Shown here: positions 42,272-51,438 of the stretch, piece after piece
How positions within the stretch are numbered: position 1 is the first letter of the stretch
Layout of the letters: every line of letters begins with the position of its first letter
NCBI RefSeq assembly: GCF_900130125.1
Contig: NZ_FQXY01000011.1
Coordinates: forward strand, 1,306,748-1,370,747
Source of the DNA: Bacteroides congonensis
GTDB taxonomy: Bacteria; Bacteroidota; Bacteroidia; Bacteroidales; Bacteroidaceae
Reading direction: 5' to 3'
DNA: 64,000 bases
The notes under the pieces: model-generated
What the model saw: only the letters and a program-made list of their open reading frames with translations
Database searches by the model: none
Told to the model about the DNA's origin: nothing
Position numbers and translations under genes: made by a program

Positions 42272-42375
42272 ATCATAAACTATAAATGCAAGCTTTGATT
42301 ATATAAATGCAAGCTTCATTTTTATAAATGCAACCTTTGATTATAAAAACAAAGCTTGCATTTATAGTTTATGAT
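42272..42375. repeat. 25-bp perfect inverted repeat with extra internal copies
   Basis: The arm at 42272-42296, containing ATAAATGCAAGCTTT, is matched exactly by its complement at 42351-42375. Between the arms are two more direct copies of the core: ATAAATGCAAGCTT at 42303-42316 and ATAAATGCAACCTT at 42324-42337. Four copies in 104 bp suggest an array bound by a protein, or a miniature repeat element. Confidence 0.8.
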
Positions 42376-42496
42376 TAATCGAAAGCAACTTTAGATATAA
42401 AGGATTGGAAGTTTACTATTAACCAATAGCAACTTTTCTATTAATACTTTTCAGATGAATAAGTAATAGTTGGGATGTGAAGATAAGGTAGAATCG

Positions 42497-43060
42497 CTAT
42501 GCTCGGTAGAATAACAGAAATAACAACGGCAAATAATCTTTCAGTTCTTCCCGTAAAAGTTCCATTGTCTTTTGTTTGTAGCGGTTGATGGATTTTACAC
42601 TGAGATTCATCTCTTCCGCAATCTCTGCATGCGTTTTACCTTCAAAGAAGCTTTTCATAAATACTGTACGATAATTCTCAGGAAGTTTATCCAATGTTTC
42701 GTATAGCATCCGGTACAATTCATCGAGTGTATATATACTATCCGGCTCTAATTCATAAACAGGCGCTTTCTTTTGTATATTTTCAGCATAACTCCATTCA
42801 TGTTCCTGATGCTTCAGGAAGTTCAGGCAACTGTTTTTCACGCATATTTTGATGTATCCCAATGCGGTGTCCGATTGCAGGACGAAAGAATCCGTATCCA
42901 ACTTATCCCATAATGAAGCGAATACATCCGAGACAATGTCTTCGCGTGTCTCTTTATCATCAACAAACCTTTTTGCATACAGGCAGAATGGGGCGTAATA
43001 CTCCTCATATAATTGCTTGAAAGCCCGTTCTTTACTCTGTTTGGAAAAAGAAATTTTCAT
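42497..43060 (-). CDS. ECF-type RNA polymerase sigma factor
   Basis: This 187-residue sigma-70 factor has region 2 (AFKQLYEEYYAPFCLYAKRFVDDKETREDIVSDVFASLWDK compressed to residues 13-53) and region 4 (DKLPENYRTVFMKSFFEGKTHAEIAEEMNLSVKSINRY near 124-160), with no region 1 or 3. It is divergent from an FGE-sialidase gene and a FecR-led operon that share an identical promoter motif. It very probably recognises that motif and is held by the FecR protein at 45321. The short acidic-free tail (LPLLFLLFYRA) is typical of Bacteroides ECF factors. Confidence 0.9.
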   Translation of the reverse strand: MKISFSKQSKERAFKQLYEEYYAPFCLYAKRFVDDKETREDIVSDVFASLWDKLDTDSFVLQSDTALGYIKICVKNSCLNFLKHQEHEWSYAENIQKKAPVYELEPDSIYTLDELYRMLYETLDKLPENYRTVFMKSFFEGKTHAEIAEEMNLSVKSINRYKQKTMELLREELKDYLPLLFLLFYRA

Positions 43061-43094
43061 TATTTAGAAGTTCTGTGTTTTTTCATTTTTGCTG

Positions 43095-43102
43095 CAAATA
43101 TA
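43095..43102 (-). promoter_or_regulatory. -7 element for the ECF sigma gene
   Basis: The minus strand reads TATATTTG, an exact TAnnTTTG, 34 bp before the sigma start codon. A TTTG lies 15 bp further upstream, closer than the usual 20 bp. Confidence 0.5.
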
Positions 43103-43182
43103 TAATAAGATAATTATCAAAGCCTAATTTTCGATTCTTTTTTTTGCTTTCAACACTAATGAATAGAAAATAATCAGATGAG

Positions 43183-43216
43183 GCTGTCCTTTTGTATATA
43201 GGTTGATTGTATTATA
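43183..43216 (+). promoter_or_regulatory. ECF-type promoter of the FGE-sialidase gene
   Basis: GCTGTCCTTTT at 43183-43193, a 14-bp spacer and TGTATTATA at 43208-43216 lie 18 bp before the start codon. The same words with the same spacing occur at 45247-45280, so both are probably used by the sigma factor encoded divergently at 42497. Confidence 0.75.
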
Positions 43217-43234
43217 TATAAACAGGATTGAAAT

Positions 43235-45226
43235 ATGAAAAACAAGTTTTTTTTATTGGCTATAACCTTTTGTTTGCCAATACATTCTCAAGAAGTTTCC
43301 AAGTCTTTTATTCCGATGGCTGAAATACCTGCCGGAAGTTTTTATATGGGAAGTGACGGATTAGGCGAAGATTTTGATGAGGCTCCTATCCATCAGGTAG
43401 TAATCTCTCGCCCGTTTCGTATGGGAATCACTGAAATAACGAATGCGCAATATGAATCATTCCGTCCGGAACATCGGGCATTACGAGGAAAAAATGGTGT
43501 TTCACTGGAAGATGATGAAGCAGTCGTCAATGTGAGTTATTCCGATGCTGTTGCCTTTTGTGAATGGCTTAGCCGGAAAGAAGGCAAAAACTATCGTTTG
43601 CCAACAGAAGCGGAATGGGAATATGCTTGTCGGGCAGGCACATACACACTATTTTCTACAGGAGACGGGTTACCTGCAGTTTATCATCGGAATCAAAAAG
43701 TGGTTCGTGACTTTGATCCGGTATCTTTAAAAGTAGCCCAGACTCCTCCTAATACATTCGGGCTTTATGATATGCATGGAAATGTGGAAGAATGGTGCTT
43801 GGATTGGTATGCTCCTTATTCCGCAGAAAAGCAGAAAGACCCGGCAGGACCGTTGACCGGAGAGTTTCGGGTCACTCGAGGAGGGAGTCATCACACCCCG
43901 GAGAAATACTTGAGAAGTGCCAATCGACTGGCTATGCTTCCGGAAGATAAACATTCCCAAACTGGATTTAGAATTGTGGAAGCCGATACTCGTTTGAATG
44001 TATCGGGAACATCTGCCCCTGTCCCGTTCAATCAGGAATCTGTAAAAAATGCATCTATAAAATGGAAAAAAGTATCTGCTGTCACACCGATGTTTTTGCC
44101 TCCGATACCATTTGTGGTACGTCCGGCATGTGATTCGAATATCCCATTTTATCTGCATAATCATCAGCCTGCAGTTACGTGGTGTGATAATGGAGATTTG
44201 CTGGCAATATGGTTTTCTGCAAATGAAGAGAATGGGAGAGGGATGACAGTACTCGGTTCCCGCTTGCGTGCCGGGCATACTGATTGGGATGTGGCTTCTT
44301 TATTCTTTAAGGTTCCGGATCGGAATATGACAGGAAGCGCTTTGCTCAATGACGGGAAAGGAAAATTGTATCATATCAATGGAGTGGAAGCGTCGGGAGA
44401 CTGGCAGAATCTCGCAATGGTACTACGTACCAGTACAGATAACGGTGCTTCATGGAGCACTCCTAAACTGATAGCTCCCGAACATACCAAACGTCATCAG
44501 GTAATAGCTGGTACGATTCGCACACGTGAGGGATGGCTGGTTCAAGCCTGTGATGCGGGTCCTGGCAGTCATGATGGGGCAGCTGTTCAAGTCAGTAAAG
44601 ATGGAGGAAAAACATGGTGCGATCCTTGGGATGGCGCTCCTTTGCCGGATTTCAAAGAAGGAGGAACGGGAAGTACAATCGCAGGTATCCATGCGGGAAT
44701 TGTACAATTAGGGAACGGAAGTTTGATGGCTATGGGGCGTGGTAATAGCATACGGAATAAAGAAGGAAAACTCCGAATGCCAATGAGCATATCAGATGAT
44801 ATGGGAAAGACCTGGAAATATGTAGCAAGCGAACTCCCTCCTATTGACGGAGGCCAGCGTCTTGTTTTAATGAGACTGAATGAAGGACCTTTGCTATTGG
44901 TTTCTTTTACAGACCATCCGCAACGTACGCCTTTGGAAGAACGTGGTCTGGAATTTAAGGATAAAAATGGAAATGTGAAGAAAGGATATGGCATGTATGC
45001 GGCTCTTTCCTACGATGAGGGAAAAACATGGCCGGTAAGAAAACTACTGACGGACGGTGAATATCGCTTTTTAAACGGTGGAGCATGGACGGGATATTTC
45101 GAAATGGATGAAAATCATGCTGAACCACGTGGCTATCTTGCAGGAACACAAACTCCTGATAATGTGGTTCATATCCTTAGTAGCCGATTGCATTACCGCT
45201 TCAATTTGGCATGGCTCGAAAAATAA
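43235..45226 (+). CDS. Fusion of FGE-sulfatase-like domain and sialidase-like domain
   Basis: This 663-residue secreted protein has a signal peptide (MKNKFFLLAITFCLPIHS). Residues about 25-250 form an FGE/SUMF1-fold domain (MAEIPAGSFYMGSDG, VSYSDAVAFCEWLSRKEGKNY, RLPTEAEWEYACRAGT, GLYDMHGNVEEWCLDWY, GGSHHTPEKYLRSANR). Residues about 280-660 form a sialidase-like propeller with Asp-box-like repeats (STDNGASWS, SKDGGKTWC, SDDMGKTWK, SYDEGKTWP). The FGE cysteines of true sulfatase-activating enzymes are not obvious, so the first domain may only bind or scaffold. It starts the locus under an ECF-type promoter. A role on sialylated glycans is plausible. Confidence 0.8.
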   Translation: MKNKFFLLAITFCLPIHSQEVSKSFIPMAEIPAGSFYMGSDGLGEDFDEAPIHQVVISRPFRMGITEITNAQYESFRPEHRALRGKNGVSLEDDEAVVNVSYSDAVAFCEWLSRKEGKNYRLPTEAEWEYACRAGTYTLFSTGDGLPAVYHRNQKVVRDFDPVSLKVAQTPPNTFGLYDMHGNVEEWCLDWYAPYSAEKQKDPAGPLTGEFRVTRGGSHHTPEKYLRSANRLAMLPEDKHSQTGFRIVEADTRLNVSGTSAPVPFNQESVKNASIKWKKVSAVTPMFLPPIPFVVRPACDSNIPFYLHNHQPAVTWCDNGDLLAIWFSANEENGRGMTVLGSRLRAGHTDWDVASLFFKVPDRNMTGSALLNDGKGKLYHINGVEASGDWQNLAMVLRTSTDNGASWSTPKLIAPEHTKRHQVIAGTIRTREGWLVQACDAGPGSHDGAAVQVSKDGGKTWCDPWDGAPLPDFKEGGTGSTIAGIHAGIVQLGNGSLMAMGRGNSIRNKEGKLRMPMSISDDMGKTWKYVASELPPIDGGQRLVLMRLNEGPLLLVSFTDHPQRTPLEERGLEFKDKNGNVKKGYGMYAALSYDEGKTWPVRKLLTDGEYRFLNGGAWTGYFEMDENHAEPRGYLAGTQTPDNVVHILSSRLHYRFNLAWLEK

Positions 45227-45246
45227 AATAAAAAAAGTTTGTTTTT

Positions 45247-45280
45247 GCTGTCCTTTTCCAATTGCTTCAGTTGTATTATA
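45247..45280 (+). promoter_or_regulatory. ECF-type promoter of the fecR-susC operon
   Basis: GCTGTCCTTTT at 45247-45257, a 14-bp spacer and TGTATTATA at 45272-45280 repeat the promoter at 43183 exactly, while spacer and flanks differ. It lies 40 bp before the anti-sigma start codon. Confidence 0.75.
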
Positions 45281-45320
45281 AGTGTAATTACAATTAAAAG
45301 ATAAGATTTTGAAAAAAAAT

Positions 45321-46241
45321 ATGGAAAATATGAGTCCGGAATCATTGCTCCGTAAAGCACAAGCATTGGGAGATGATATTAAAGAAATGGAATCCATTGA
45401 TGTATTGGGTGCCTATTATCAAGCACAAGCCAAAATAAAAACTAATAGAAGAAAGAACATATATAATCAACTGATGCGTTATGCAGCATTTCTGACTATA
45501 CCTTTATTTCTCTCTTCTCTGCTTTTGGGATATTTATATTTTAGTGGAACAGAAACCGACGAGAAATATGCAGAGGTGGTAACCGCTACCGGTTCTGTCA
45601 TACGTTATGAACTTCCGGATCATTCTGTAGTATGGTTGAATGCAGGTAGTACATTGCGTTATCCTACCACTTTCAAGAAAGACAACCGGTTGGTAGAACT
45701 GAAGGGTGAAGCATATTTCGAAGTGCAGGCAGACAAAGATCGTCCTTTCTATGTAAATACTCCGAATGGCTTGAGCGTATATGTTTATGGTACCAAATTT
45801 AATGTAGCTGCTTATGAGGATGATAATTATATAGAAACAGTATTGGAAAAAGGTAAGGTAAATGTGATAACCCCTAATCAGGAAACAATTGTATTGGCTC
45901 CTGGAGAACAGTTGCTTTACGATAAACAGAGTCAAAAGTCGGAAAAAAATAAAGTGGATGTCTATGGAAAGATAGCTTGGAAAGATGGAAAACTAATTTT
46001 CAGAAATGCTTCATTAGAAGAAATCCTGAAGCGCCTGGAACGACATTTCAATGTAGAAATTCAGTTTAACAATAGGTCTGGAAAAGAATATAAGTACCGG
46101 GCTACTTTCCGGACTGAAACTCTGTCGCAGATATTGGATTATCTGGCCAGGTCTGCCGATTTAAAATGGAAAGTTGAAGAACCGCAGCAACAGGCAGATG
46201 ATACATTATCAAAGACTAAAATTAGAGTAGATTTATATTAG
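45321..46241 (+). CDS. FecR-family anti-sigma factor
   Basis: I start at ATG 45321 (MENMSPESLL, 306 residues); a TTG 12 bp upstream is a weaker option. A short cytoplasmic N-terminal domain binds sigma, a membrane helix lies near 52-72 (FLTIPLFLSSLLLGYLYF), and the periplasmic FecR domain follows (VIRYELPDHSVVWLNAGSTLRYP, VELKGEAYFEVQADKDRPFYV, VYGTKFNVAAYEDD), ending in a DUF4974 region (IAWKDGKLIFRNASLEEIL). It should relay ligand binding by the downstream SusC-like transporter to the ECF sigma at 42497. The gene is preceded by an ECF-type promoter. Confidence 0.92.
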   Translation: MENMSPESLLRKAQALGDDIKEMESIDVLGAYYQAQAKIKTNRRKNIYNQLMRYAAFLTIPLFLSSLLLGYLYFSGTETDEKYAEVVTATGSVIRYELPDHSVVWLNAGSTLRYPTTFKKDNRLVELKGEAYFEVQADKDRPFYVNTPNGLSVYVYGTKFNVAAYEDDNYIETVLEKGKVNVITPNQETIVLAPGEQLLYDKQSQKSEKNKVDVYGKIAWKDGKLIFRNASLEEILKRLERHFNVEIQFNNRSGKEYKYRATFRTETLSQILDYLARSADLKWKVEEPQQQADDTLSKTKIRVDLY

Positions 46242-46267
46242 AGTAGTAACCCTTAAAATAAAAGCCC

Positions 46268-46326
46268 ATGGAATAACACAAGAGAATAAAAGAAAGGAAG
46301 AAAGCTGCTACCAACAGCTGTCTTCC
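46268..46326 (+). promoter_or_regulatory. Leader mini-ORF and hairpin before susC (first locus)
   Basis: After the fecR stop, the word CCCTTAAAATA precedes ATG-GAA-TAA (46268-46276). A hairpin follows: GGAAG (46296-46300) and AGCTG (46303-46307) pair with CAGCT (46315-46319) and CTTCC (46322-46326). The susC start is about 100 bp further on. The second locus has the same order at 60370-60414. Confidence 0.5.
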
Positions 46327-46423
46327 TCCGAATTTTCCAGATTCACGGTACAAGGTCTCGCAAACACTAGCCGGAATCAAACCATAGTTCATTTAGTAAT
46401 AAACTTTAGTTAGCCACAAATGT

Positions 46424-49400
46424 ATGAAAAAAAATCATTCATTTACAGCATTATGTCCTAAATATGCTTTAAATCTAAAACTTCCTTTAGTTATGAGGAT
46501 TAGTCTAGCACTACTTTTCGCAGTAGTATTACAACTTTCTGCCGAAGATGGCTATGCCCAGCGAACACGGGTTGCCATTTCAATGAACAATGTATCTGTA
46601 GAACAGGTACTGAATAAAATAGAGGAGACGTCCGACTATGTTTTCCTTTATAATGATAAAACAATTCAGAAGAATCGTATTGTTTCTGTGAGAAACAATT
46701 CAGGTAAGATCCTGAATATTCTTGATGAGGTGTTTAAAGGAACCAACATTACTTATACAGTGGTTGATAAGCAGATTATCTTGTCTACCAATAAATTGAA
46801 TGTAACAGAGCAAGAACCGACTATTCAGGTAAAAGGTACAGTGAAAGATACAAAAGGTGAACCTTTGATCGGAGTGAATGTGAAAGTAAAAGGAACAACT
46901 ACCGGTGCTATTACAGATTTCGACGGAAACTTTCAGATTCAAGCTAAAAAGGGAGCGGTATTGGAGATCTCTTATATTGGATATGCTTCTCAAGAGGTGA
47001 AGGTTACAGATAATAAATCGCTTTCCATTGTGATGACGGAAGATACAAAAGTCTTGAATGAGGTTGTTGTAACGGCTTTGGGCATTAAACGCGAAACCAA
47101 GTCCTTGACATACAATGTGCAGCAGATTGGCGGCGACGAAGTGGCAAAGGCGAAAGATATGAATGTGATGAGCAGTCTTGCCGGTAAGGTGGCGGGTGTG
47201 AATATCAATGCAAGTTCATCCGGTATTGGAGGTGGTGCCCGTGTGGTAATGCGTGGTACGAAGTCTATATCCGGTAATAACAACGCTCTATATGTAGTAG
47301 ATGGAGTTCCTTTGGCTAATATATCAGGTGAACAACCCGACGATCAGTATACGGGTGCCGGACAATCCGGTGACGGATTGGCTAACTTCAACGCTGATGA
47401 TATAGAATCAATTTCAGTACTTAGCGGATCGGCCGCCGCTGCACTATACGGTTCGGCTGCTGCCAATGGTGTGGTACTTATCACAACGAAGAAAGGGGCT
47501 GTAGATAAAACCAGATTGACTTACAGTAATAATTCAACTTTCTATTCACCATTCCGATTGCCGGAATTCCAGAATACGTATGGTTCGGAAACAGGAGAGT
47601 GGTATAGTTGGGCATCTAAATTGTCATCTCCTACCGATTATGAAGTTAAAGATTTTTTTCAGACAGGTTACAATGTAGCAAACACTGTAAGTCTGACTAC
47701 AGGGACACAAAAAAATCAAACCTATGTATCCGTAGGTGCTGTGAATGCCCGGGGTATCATTCAGAATAATGACTTGGACAGATATAATTTCTCTGTTCGT
47801 AACACGACCTCTATGCTGAATGATAAACTGACGATGGATTTAAGTTTTATGTATTCTAATGTAAAGGAACAGAATATGTTGTCGCAAGGAGAGTATGCCA
47901 ATCCATTGGTTCCCGTTTATTTATTTCCGCGCGGTGATGATTTCTCGAAATATCAGTATTATGAACGATATGATGTAGACCGTAACATAAAAACACAGTT
48001 CTGGCCATTGAAAGAAAATGGATTATCCATGCAGAATCCTTACTGGATTACGAACCGGAATATGTATACCAACAAGAAAGACCGTTTTCTGGCAAGCGGT
48101 TCACTAAAATATACGATAACAGATTGGTTGAATGTTTCCGGACGCGTGAAACTGGATAAGGAAACTATCAACTCGGAAAAGAAAATGTATGCTTCCACTT
48201 TGAATGTGATTGCTGAAAACTCGGATAAAGGAGCATACGTGCAATCGAACAAGAATACCAGTCAGATATATGCGGATGCCATGTTGAATATCAATAAATA
48301 TTTCTATCACGACACATGGAATCTGACAGCATCTTTAGGTGCCAGTTTATTGGATTTGGATTATAAGGAGCTTAATTTTGGCGGCGGATTACTGACCATT
48401 CCTAATCTGTTTACTTCTAACAATGCGAACGTTTCCGGTAAATTAACCTATAAAAATACGAACTATCACGACCGTACCAATTCTTTATTCGGAACATTCT
48501 CATTAGGATATAAGGGCATGGTTTATGTAGATGGTTCGTTACGTAATGACTGGATATCTGCTTTGGCAGGAACAAATCATTCTTCCATATTATATCCTTC
48601 TATCGGTGCTTCAGCGATTCTGACTAATATGTTTACAATGAAATCTAACATTTTTTCTTATGCAAAGATCCGCCTTTCATATAGTGAGGTGGGTAATGCA
48701 CCGGAAAGATTCAGGGCTATCACTACTTACGCAGTGTTAGGAGGGTTGAATACCACTTCTTATTTCCCGATAAAAGACCTTAAACCGGAGAGAACTCATT
48801 CATGGGAAGGAGGATTTAATTTAGGTCTGTTTGATAATAAACTGACACTGGACGTGACAGCTTATAAGACATATACGGAGAATCAGCTCTTCAGTCCGGA
48901 AATTTCTACAACAACCGGATATTCTAAACTATATGTAAATGCAGGTAAAGTAACGAATAAAGGTATTGAGTTAGCTCTTGGCTTTAAACAGAATATAGGG
49001 CCTGTAGATTGGAAAACAACTTTACTATGGTCGCTCAACAGAAACCGCATTGACCAATTACTCCCTGAATATACAAATGAAGAGTTGGGAGTGACAGTAC
49101 ATTTGGACGAAATGGATGTTTATTCATTAGGCGGTGCCAAACAACGGCTAACAGTAGGGGGCTCTATGGGAGATGTTTATGTGAATACAATGAGAACTGA
49201 TGAACATGGACATATCTGGATGAATTCAATGACAGGTGCATTGGAAACGGATAAGAATAATTATATCTATGCCGGTAATACCAATCCGAAATATACTCTT
49301 AGCTGGAGAAATGAATTTAATTGGAAAGGAATCAGTCTCGGATTTATGTTGAATGCCCGTGTAGGTGGTATCGGAGTTTCTGCCACTCAAGCTGTAATGG

Positions 49401-49786
49401 ACTATTATGGAGTGTCTAAGACATCGGCAGAAGCGCGGGATAATGGTGGCGTGAAAGTAAACGGCCAGATGATTGATGCCCAGACATGGTATCAGACTAT
49501 CGGAGCTAATGGTACAGGTTATGTAGGTTCTATGTATGTATATAGTATGACGAATGTTCGTTTGGGAGAATTGACATTGGGATATGATATTCCGATCAAT
49601 AAATGGTGTAAATGGATTTCTGGATTGAATGTGTCCTTTGTAGGACGTAATTTATGGATGCTATATTGTAAGGCTCCATTTGACCCGGAATCTACTGCAA
49701 GTACAGGTACTTATAACCAGGGTATGGACTATTTCATGCAACCGAGTTTGAGATCGATGGGATTTTCTGCAAAGATTTCTTTCTAA
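46424..49786 (+). CDS. SusC/RagA-type TonB-dependent transporter with STN domain
   Basis: This 1120-residue outer-membrane transporter has a signal peptide (about 25-46, ISLALLFAVVLQLSAEDGYAQ), an STN secretin/TonB signalling domain (about 50-120), a carboxypeptidase-regulatory-like domain (VKGTVKDTKGEPLIGVNVKV, 134-200), the TonB plug (LAGKVAGVNINASSSG to GVVLITTKKG, about 235-355) and the beta-barrel ending SAKISF. The STN domain contacts a FecR anti-sigma to trigger transcription when substrate is bound, which fits the fecR gene upstream. It pairs with the SusD gene downstream for glycan import. Confidence 0.95.
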   Translation: MKKNHSFTALCPKYALNLKLPLVMRISLALLFAVVLQLSAEDGYAQRTRVAISMNNVSVEQVLNKIEETSDYVFLYNDKTIQKNRIVSVRNNSGKILNILDEVFKGTNITYTVVDKQIILSTNKLNVTEQEPTIQVKGTVKDTKGEPLIGVNVKVKGTTTGAITDFDGNFQIQAKKGAVLEISYIGYASQEVKVTDNKSLSIVMTEDTKVLNEVVVTALGIKRETKSLTYNVQQIGGDEVAKAKDMNVMSSLAGKVAGVNINASSSGIGGGARVVMRGTKSISGNNNALYVVDGVPLANISGEQPDDQYTGAGQSGDGLANFNADDIESISVLSGSAAAALYGSAAANGVVLITTKKGAVDKTRLTYSNNSTFYSPFRLPEFQNTYGSETGEWYSWASKLSSPTDYEVKDFFQTGYNVANTVSLTTGTQKNQTYVSVGAVNARGIIQNNDLDRYNFSVRNTTSMLNDKLTMDLSFMYSNVKEQNMLSQGEYANPLVPVYLFPRGDDFSKYQYYERYDVDRNIKTQFWPLKENGLSMQNPYWITNRNMYTNKKDRFLASGSLKYTITDWLNVSGRVKLDKETINSEKKMYASTLNVIAENSDKGAYVQSNKNTSQIYADAMLNINKYFYHDTWNLTASLGASLLDLDYKELNFGGGLLTIPNLFTSNNANVSGKLTYKNTNYHDRTNSLFGTFSLGYKGMVYVDGSLRNDWISALAGTNHSSILYPSIGASAILTNMFTMKSNIFSYAKIRLSYSEVGNAPERFRAITTYAVLGGLNTTSYFPIKDLKPERTHSWEGGFNLGLFDNKLTLDVTAYKTYTENQLFSPEISTTTGYSKLYVNAGKVTNKGIELALGFKQNIGPVDWKTTLLWSLNRNRIDQLLPEYTNEELGVTVHLDEMDVYSLGGAKQRLTVGGSMGDVYVNTMRTDEHGHIWMNSMTGALETDKNNYIYAGNTNPKYTLSWRNEFNWKGISLGFMLNARVGGIGVSATQAVMDYYGVSKTSAEARDNGGVKVNGQMIDAQTWYQTIGANGTGYVGSMYVYSMTNVRLGELTLGYDIPINKWCKWISGLNVSFVGRNLWMLYCKAPFDPESTASTGTYNQGMDYFMQPSLRSMGFSAKISF

Positions 49787-49809
49787 TTGGATAACCTTTA
49801 AAAAAAATA

Positions 49810-51423
49810 ATGATGAACATACGTAAGTTTTTTAAAATAAGGAACTACTACTTACTCCTTGGAGTAATCATGATAAATGTAGGTTGTACGAAGAATTTTC
49901 TGGAGTACAATACCAATCCTAATGAAGCAACCGATGAGATGACGGATTGGGATAATGTGAGAACTGGTTCTCTTCTTTTACAGATGGAGCAGAACGTACT
50001 GGTAGTAGCACAACCGGGACTTAATATCGGTTCGGACAGATATCAGACTGTGGAAGTGATGGGTGGAGATGGTTATGTCGGCTATTTTGGTTTTCCTGCT
50101 CCCAGTATCAATTCTGCCGGTCGTTACAATTGGGATAAAAGAAGTTGGTATGGTGATATGTTCACTACCAATTACCTGACGACTATGAATGCCTGGCGTG
50201 AAATAAGAAAAGCGATTAACAATGACGAAGATCCCCGGTTTTCTATGGCGCAGATTCTGAAAGTAGCGGCAATGCATCGTGTGACAGATACCTATGGCCC
50301 TATTCCTTATTTGAATTTTGGAGTTTCAAAAGAAGTGCCTTATGATTCGCAAAAGGATGTTTATTACAGATTCTTTGAAGAATTGGATGGAGCTATCAAT
50401 AACTTGGATAGTTATGCTGCATCTGGAAGTAAAGTTTTGTCATCATGGGATTGTGTGTTCAACGGTGATGTTACATCTTGGATAAAGTTTGCCAATTCAC
50501 TTCGTTTGCGTCTTGCATTGCATCTTGCCTATGTAGATGAAACAAAGGCAAAAAGTGAAGCCCAACTGGCTATTGGCAATAGTCATGGATTGATGAATGT
50601 GAAGTCTGATTTAGCAGAACTTCAGCATATTACTCCGATAGCGACTTATGAAAGTCCTCTGTATATTCTGAAAGGATGGGATGATATTTGTATGGGAGCG
50701 ACGCTGGATTCATACATGAATGGTTATCAGGATCCACGACTTTCTGCTTACTTCGAGGCAGGTACGGGTGGAAAATATCGGGGTATAAGAGCCGGAATGT
50801 CAAAGGACGTAAGTAAGGATAAATATATAACAGGAATCTTTGCCGAACCACAGGCAACCGCTACTTCCAATGTAGTGTGGATGCGTTCATCTGAATCATA
50901 TTTCTTGTTGGCGGAATATGCTTTGCGTTGGGGAACGAATGGCGATGCTAAAAAGTATTATGAAGATGGAATAAGAATGTCTTTTGATGAACATGGTGTA
51001 TCAGGAGCTGACGCGTATCTGACAAGAACTGCGGCGGGTGGATATGTGCCTGCCAATTATGAGGATCCGGTGACATCATCTCATTCCATGGATGCTTTGG
51101 GGACTGTTTCTATCGCTTGGGATGAATCGGGAGATTTTAAAACAAATCTGGAACAAATCATTACTCAAAAGTACATTGCTCTTTATCCGGTGGGACAAGA
51201 GGCATGGACAGAGTTCCGCCGTACCGGTTACCCGAAAGTATTTCCGGTTGTTGTGAACGAAAGTTCCGGAGGTTCTGTAGACACAAATATACAAATCCGC
51301 AGATTACCTTATCCGGAATCGGAATATAATACGAATAGAACAGAGTTGGATAAAGGCATCACACTTTTAGGTGGCGTAGATAACCCGGGTGTCAGATTGT
51401 GGTGGGATGTGCCTAATAAATAA
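49810..51423 (+). CDS. SusD/RagB-family glycan-binding lipoprotein
   Basis: This 537-residue surface lipoprotein has the lipobox MINVGC (Cys about 26). It is followed by NFLEYNTNPNEATDE, a start shared by the SusD-like group that uses TPR helices to cap the SusC barrel. Trp- and Tyr-rich segments occur, such as YGDMFTTNYLTTMNAWREI. It should lie on the cell surface over the SusC channel and select the imported oligosaccharide. It begins 23 bp after susC with the leader TAACCTTTAAAAAAAATA. Confidence 0.93.
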   Translation: MMNIRKFFKIRNYYLLLGVIMINVGCTKNFLEYNTNPNEATDEMTDWDNVRTGSLLLQMEQNVLVVAQPGLNIGSDRYQTVEVMGGDGYVGYFGFPAPSINSAGRYNWDKRSWYGDMFTTNYLTTMNAWREIRKAINNDEDPRFSMAQILKVAAMHRVTDTYGPIPYLNFGVSKEVPYDSQKDVYYRFFEELDGAINNLDSYAASGSKVLSSWDCVFNGDVTSWIKFANSLRLRLALHLAYVDETKAKSEAQLAIGNSHGLMNVKSDLAELQHITPIATYESPLYILKGWDDICMGATLDSYMNGYQDPRLSAYFEAGTGGKYRGIRAGMSKDVSKDKYITGIFAEPQATATSNVVWMRSSESYFLLAEYALRWGTNGDAKKYYEDGIRMSFDEHGVSGADAYLTRTAAGGYVPANYEDPVTSSHSMDALGTVSIAWDESGDFKTNLEQIITQKYIALYPVGQEAWTEFRRTGYPKVFPVVVNESSGGSVDTNIQIRRLPYPESEYNTNRTELDKGITLLGGVDNPGVRLWWDVPNK

Positions 51424-51438
51424 TTGGTTACTTAAATA

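Larger units (their letters stand above)
41842..42496. other. Long gene-poor stretch between men operon and glycan locus
   Basis: No convincing gene is present. The only frame over 75 codons (minus strand, 41869..42108) reads across an inverted repeat and has no recognisable motif. The stretch contains two prominent repeat structures, listed separately, and short AAAGTTG/CAACTTT words around 42390-42440. It probably holds regulatory DNA for the ECF sigma gene or decayed mobile DNA. Confidence 0.5.
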
